Of a stretch of 64,000 bases of DNA, positions 60,238 through 64,000 are shown piece by piece (the first letter of the stretch is position 1; each line of letters starts with the position of its first letter). The position numbers were made by a program, and so were the translations under genes. The notes beneath the pieces are model-generated. The model was not told where the DNA came from and did not search any database. It saw only the letters and a program-made list of their open reading frames with translations. Source of the stretch: Caulochytrium protostelioides (lineage: Eukaryota > Chytridiomycota > Caulochytriomycetes > Caulochytriales > Caulochytriaceae); assembly GCA_003615045.1 (NCBI GenBank), contig ML014113.1, positions 124,001 through 188,000 of the forward strand, read 5' to 3'.

Positions 60238-62640
60238 ATGGGTCCGTCGAAGCAGAACAGCTTCACGCGTGGCCTGGAGCAGGAGGAAATCCTGCAGGCC
60301 GTGGTGGTCGCCGACTCGTTCAATAAGCGCTTCCGCCCGCTGACGCTCGATGTCCCGCGCTGCCTAATGCCGCTCTGCGGCGTGCCGATTCTCGAGTATA
60401 CCCTGGAGTTCCTGGCCATCTCGAATGTCCACGAGATCTTTGTCGTCTGCTGCGCCCACAAGGAGCGCATCCAGGCCTACCTCGCCTCCTCCAAGTGGGC
60501 CACCTGCACCTTCCCGAAGGTCCATGTCGTCGTCTCGCAGGAACTTCTCAGCGTCGGCGACGCGCTGCGCGAGCTCGATGCGAAACAGGTGCTCACGAAC
60601 GACTTCATCCTCGTGAGCGGCACGGTCATCTCGAACATGAACATCGAGCCGCTCGTGCGCGCGCACAAGGCGCGGCGCGCGGTGGACGAGAACACGATCA
60701 TGTCGATGGTGATGCGGCCAGCATCCGTGAACCACCGCTCGCAGCCGAAGGGGGAGGAGTTCATGGTCTGCATGGACGCTACCACCCAGCAGTGCCTCCA
60801 CTACGAGTACATGGAGCACTACCTGCCGAAACGCAAGATCCGCATGGACCTCGAGACCCTCAAGGGCCACCCGGACCTGCTGCTGCGCCGCGACCTGATT
60901 GACCCGGGCATTGACATCTGCTCGGTCGACGTGCCCGCCCTCTTCACCGAGAACTTTGACTACCAGCAGATCCGCCAGCACTTCGTGCGCGGCATCCTGG
61001 AGTCCGACCTGCTTGGCAAGAAGATTTACATCGATGTCGCTGAGAGCGTCTATGCGAACAATGTCTCGAGTCCGCAGATGTACAACGCCGTCAGCATGGA
61101 TATCCTCTCGCGGTGGACATGGCCCGTTGTGCCCGACAGCAACCTCCTCGGCAACATCCGTTTCTCGTACGGCAAGAACAATACCTACAAGGAAGTCAAC
61201 CCCGCCACGATCGCGACGGGGTCCGGCACCTCGTCGTCGGGGATCCAACTGGCGCGGTCCGCGAAGCTGGTTCGCCAGGTCGCGGTGGGCCACGGCTCCA
61301 AGATCGGCGCCCAAGCCACGCTCGAATCCTGCACGATCGGGCGGCACAGCGACATCGGCGCGCACGTGACACTGCGCTATACCTACGCGTGGAACCACGT
61401 AACTATCGGCGCGCACACGACCATCGACAACGCGATGATCGGCGACGACGTCGTCATCGGCGCCCACTGTCGCATCGAGCACGGCTGCATCCTTGGCAAG
61501 GGCGTCCGTCTCGTCAGCGGCACCCATCTCCCGCCCAACACGCGGCTCAGCCTGCGCCGCGAGCACGAGGGCGTCGAGGACGTCGCGAGCCTCGCAAGCC
61601 ATTCCAAGAGTGGTGCCCGGGGCGCCGCGGCGTCCAAGCACGATACCGCCGAGAGCCCGTCGCTAGGTCCGGCGGCGGCTGCCGCTGCCGCTGCGGCCGC
61701 GGCCGCTTCTACGGCGGCCGCCGCCACGTCGTCGTCATCGTCCGCGGCAATCACGCCGGCGGGCTTTGTGTGGGAGGACGTTCTGTCGAGCGACAACGAT
61801 TCGAGCGACGACGAGGACGCCGCGTGCGCGGACCGCGTGCGCGCGCGCCGCCTGCAACTCTACCAGATGGGTCTCCCGGCGTCCCAAAACCCGCGCGTGC
61901 AGCTGCTGAGCGCGGCGGATCTCTCGGACACCTCGGACGAGAGCGACGACGACGACGGTCTGATTCCCGGTACGCTCGATGGCATGGGCGAGAGCTGGGA
62001 GCGCGAGTCGGAAGCGACGCTCAGCCGCGCGTTCACCGAGAACCACGAAGTGGATATCGCCGCGCTCGAGCTCAATACCCTCAAGATGGCCATGAACCTC
62101 AGCTTCACGCAGCTGCGGTCGGTCGTGATCCCGGGCGTCCTCGCGTACGCCGAGTACGGCACCTTACCAGGCTACGAGGACGAACGGGCGCTCGTGGGCG
62201 CCACGATCACCGACGGCGGGCTCCGCGCCTACGCGGAGATCCGCGCCACGCTGCTGCGCTGGTTGCCGCTGTTCGCCAAGTACGTCTTCTCGGGCGAGGA
62301 CCAGTTTGGCGCGCTGTCGGAGATCGAGCACTACTACCTCGAGCGCGAGGCTGCGCCGTCGCCGTCGCTTACCGCCGGCGCCGGCGCCGACGCGCCGCTC
62401 GTGCCCAAGTCCGCCATGTTCGTCTACCAGATCCTCTACGACGAGGACATCCTCTCGGAGGAGGCGATCGTGAAGTGGTTCCAGGTGCTCTCGATGCGCC
62501 AGGCGAAGCCGCCCGCGACCCAATCCAAGGCCAAGACCGAACGAGGCGCCGCCCTCATCGCCGCCGTGCAGCCCTTCATCGAGTGGCTCAGCAATGCCGA
62601 GGAAGAGTCGAGCGACGAGGATTCGGAATGCTGCGATTAG
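60238..62640 (+). CDS. GCD6: eIF2B epsilon subunit (GEF catalytic subunit)
   Basis: An 800-residue single-exon protein starting MGPSKQNSFTRGLEQEEILQ. N-terminal nucleotidyltransferase-like domain: AVVVADSFNKRFRPLTLDVP, RCLMPLCGVPILEYTLEFL. Then comes a left-handed beta-helix of hexapeptides (SKIGAQATLESCTIGRHSDI, TIGAHTTIDNAMIGDDVVIG). An acidic, Ala/Ser-rich linker follows at about 460-560. The C-terminal W2/eIF5C HEAT domain ends KAKTERGAALIAAVQPFIEW and an acidic tail SSDEDSECCD. This is the exchange-factor subunit that reloads eIF2 with GTP. The ATG is the first in the frame that leads directly into the conserved N-terminus. Convergent with the prolyl oligopeptidase gene. Confidence 0.95.
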   Translation: MGPSKQNSFTRGLEQEEILQAVVVADSFNKRFRPLTLDVPRCLMPLCGVPILEYTLEFLAISNVHEIFVVCCAHKERIQAYLASSKWATCTFPKVHVVVSQELLSVGDALRELDAKQVLTNDFILVSGTVISNMNIEPLVRAHKARRAVDENTIMSMVMRPASVNHRSQPKGEEFMVCMDATTQQCLHYEYMEHYLPKRKIRMDLETLKGHPDLLLRRDLIDPGIDICSVDVPALFTENFDYQQIRQHFVRGILESDLLGKKIYIDVAESVYANNVSSPQMYNAVSMDILSRWTWPVVPDSNLLGNIRFSYGKNNTYKEVNPATIATGSGTSSSGIQLARSAKLVRQVAVGHGSKIGAQATLESCTIGRHSDIGAHVTLRYTYAWNHVTIGAHTTIDNAMIGDDVVIGAHCRIEHGCILGKGVRLVSGTHLPPNTRLSLRREHEGVEDVASLASHSKSGARGAAASKHDTAESPSLGPAAAAAAAAAAAASTAAAATSSSSSAAITPAGFVWEDVLSSDNDSSDDEDAACADRVRARRLQLYQMGLPASQNPRVQLLSAADLSDTSDESDDDDGLIPGTLDGMGESWERESEATLSRAFTENHEVDIAALELNTLKMAMNLSFTQLRSVVIPGVLAYAEYGTLPGYEDERALVGATITDGGLRAYAEIRATLLRWLPLFAKYVFSGEDQFGALSEIEHYYLEREAAPSPSLTAGAGADAPLVPKSAMFVYQILYDEDILSEEAIVKWFQVLSMRQAKPPATQSKAKTERGAALIAAVQPFIEWLSNAEEESSDEDSECCD

Positions 62641-62798
62641 CCACGTGCTGCCCACCACGACTCCACCGCGCGTATATGAATAGAATGACTTTTTTATTGT
62701 TGATTCATCCATCATTGTCGTTAAGTGACGAGACGACGCCACACAGAGAGAGGAGCTGGTGTATGGCCAAGCTGATGGACCCCATAGCGCGTTTGTGC
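62641..62798. terminator. 3-prime region between eIF2B-epsilon and prolyl oligopeptidase
   Basis: 158 bases between convergent stops. It includes a T-rich stretch (ACTTTTTTATTGTTG) and is likely used for 3-prime ends on both strands. Confidence 0.45.
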
Positions 62799-64000
62799 TT
62801 ATTTGGCCTCCTTGGCGTAGTGGTCGAGGGCGAGGCTCCAGAAGGCGTACTTGTCGGTCATCTCCTCGATGCGCTGGGCGGTGCTGCGCCCCGCGCCATG
62901 CCCGGCCTTGGTCGTGATGCGCATCAGACGCGGCCGCCCGTCCGAGCGGTCCGTGTGCGCGTGCTGCAGCTGCGCGGCAAACGTATGCGAGTGCATCGGC
63001 ACGACACGGTCATCGTGATCGCCCGTCGTCACGAGCACCCACGGCATCGTCACGCCCATCGGCACATTGTGGCACGGCGAGTACCCGCGCAGGAAGTCAA
63101 AGGCTTTCTTGTCGCTGTCCGGATCGAGGTAGTCGGTCGTCCAGGCGTGGCCGATCGTCTGCTTGGCAAACTTGAGCATGTCGTGGACGCCGACATCGGC
63201 GATGGCGCAGCCGAAGAGCTCGGGGTGCTGCGTGATGGAGGCACCGACGAGCAAGCCGCCGTTGGAAGCGCCGTTGATGCAGAGCTGTTCGACAGTCGTG
63301 AGGCCCTCGTCCACGAGGTACCGCGCGGCGGCCGCGAAGTCATCAAAGACGTTCTGCTTGTTGTAACCCTTGCCAGCACGGTGCCACTCGTCACCGAACT
63401 CGCCGCCGCCGCGGAGGTTCGCGATCGCAACGGTCGCGCCGAGCTTCTCGATCAGCGCGAGATAGAAGACGGAGAAGGCCGGCGTGATGGAGGCGTTGAA
63501 GCCGCCGTACCCGTAGAGCCAGATCGGGCGAGGACCCGTCGGCTTGTTCGCCGGGCCGATCAGGAACATGGGGATCGAGGTGCCGTCCTTGCTCTTGTAC
63601 ATGACCTGGCGGACTTCGAACTTGGAGCGGTCGAGCCCGGGCACCTTCGTTTCGTCGAACTGGGTGGTCGTGTCGGTCGTCGCGTCAAAACGCATCACGA
63701 CGCCGGGACTCGTGAAGTTCATGTAGCGGTAGAACAGCTCGGTCTGGCGTTTGCGACCCGAGAGCGAGATCACCGAGGACCCGAGCGCGATCGGCAGCTC
63801 AAGGGGGGACTTGGCCATGTCACGGAGGTCGTAGACCTTGATCACGTGCGAGACGTTGTGCAGGTAGATCACGACGAGCCGGTGCTCGTTGATGACGCGG
63901 CACATCTCCAGCAGGTCCTCCGTCTCCGGCAGGACGTCCTGCATCGCGCCGTGGCCGACCTTCGCGTCGGCGATGGACCAGCGCACGATCCGGCGCTTGG
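62799..64000 (-). CDS. prolyl oligopeptidase (S9A), 3-prime part only
   Basis: The catalytic domain of an S9A serine peptidase, cut by the window edge at 64,000. The visible part ends HYAKEAK and holds the full catalytic triad: Ser in GASNGGLL, Asp in GDHDDRVVPMHSH and His in KAGHGAG. Also seen are RPIWLYGYGGFNASITP and ANLRGGGEFGDEWHRAGKGY, typical of the S9A active-site region. Upstream of about 63,600 the frame runs into the beta-propeller part (VRQVMYKSKDGTSIPMFL). The enzyme cleaves short proline-containing peptides, usually in the cytosol. No truncation other than the window edge. Confidence 0.95.
   Translation of the reverse strand, partial: KRRIVRWSIADAKVGHGAMQDVLPETEDLLEMCRVINEHRLVVIYLHNVSHVIKVYDLRDMAKSPLELPIALGSSVISLSGRKRQTELFYRYMNFTSPGVVMRFDATTDTTTQFDETKVPGLDRSKFEVRQVMYKSKDGTSIPMFLIGPANKPTGPRPIWLYGYGGFNASITPAFSVFYLALIEKLGATVAIANLRGGGEFGDEWHRAGKGYNKQNVFDDFAAAARYLVDEGLTTVEQLCINGASNGGLLVGASITQHPELFGCAIADVGVHDMLKFAKQTIGHAWTTDYLDPDSDKKAFDFLRGYSPCHNVPMGVTMPWVLVTTGDHDDRVVPMHSHTFAAQLQHAHTDRSDGRPRLMRITTKAGHGAGRSTAQRIEEMTDKYAFWSLALDHYAKEAK

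Overview
The window is eukaryotic nuclear DNA. It is very GC-rich, most genes are single exons, and the few introns seen (43,628-43,824; 50,512-50,682; one ending at 54,242) have ordinary GT...AG ends. The gene set is fungal: a YIF1 trafficking protein, a HOS4-like ankyrin protein, mS38/Cox24, a Cld1/ABHD4-5-type lipase, DPH7, RPN3, ribosomal eL18 and eIF2B-epsilon. It also holds a UPF0193/EVG1 (C22orf23-type) protein, a family associated with cilia and flagella, which favours a flagellated (zoosporic, chytrid-grade) fungus. A high-GC chytrid such as Caulochytrium is my guess; the sequence alone cannot prove it.

Layout. 1-10,970: YIF1, an annexin with a YPPQ-rich tail, and a homeobox gene. 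11,778-18,727: two PPR-type, probably mitochondrial, genes on the minus strand. 21,236-27,607: a 2,123-residue ankyrin protein. 28,861-29,342: a 75-residue cysteine-tailed protein with a clear promoter. 31,659-32,282: a Nudix diphosphoinositol-polyphosphate hydrolase. 36,170-45,815: a secreted CAP protein, a YheT-type hydrolase, mS38, EVG1 and DPH7. 47,449-50,833: a mitochondrial-type lipase and RPN3, convergent. 52,495-52,722: a paralogue of the 75-residue protein. 53,678-54,241: eL18 (first exon not found). 57,916-64,000: a WD40 protein, eIF2B-epsilon and the end of prolyl oligopeptidase.

The most unusual content is dispersed. Five decayed copies of one element (about 3.2, 11.0-11.8, 32.7-33.5, 51.9-52.0 and 56.2-56.6 kb) carry the C-terminal half of a Fanzor (eukaryotic TnpB, OMEGA-type RNA-guided nuclease). 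Recognisable pieces are a VDEFRT block (RuvC-II) and an NRDL-AALNIRR block (RuvC-III). All are broken by stops, frameshifts or loss of catalytic residues. Their 3-prime ends are far better preserved than their coding parts and can fold into a hairpin, as expected if that end encodes a guide (omega) RNA or a mobility end.

The second unusual item is the pair of 75-residue proteins at 29 kb and 52.6 kb. They share a nearly invariant tail (LRGGCQPV ... CCRWC) and a similar promoter: TGACGT(C/G)A and CACGTG elements just upstream of a TATA box, which lies about 230-260 bases before the ATG. I did not recognise the family. It resembles palmitoylated cysteine-rich tail modules such as CYSTM.

Long intergenic stretches (6.2-9.3, 18.7-21.2, 29.3-31.6, 33.5-36.2 and 54.2-57.9 kb) hold microsatellites and GC-rich DNA that is open in many frames but shows no recognisable protein.
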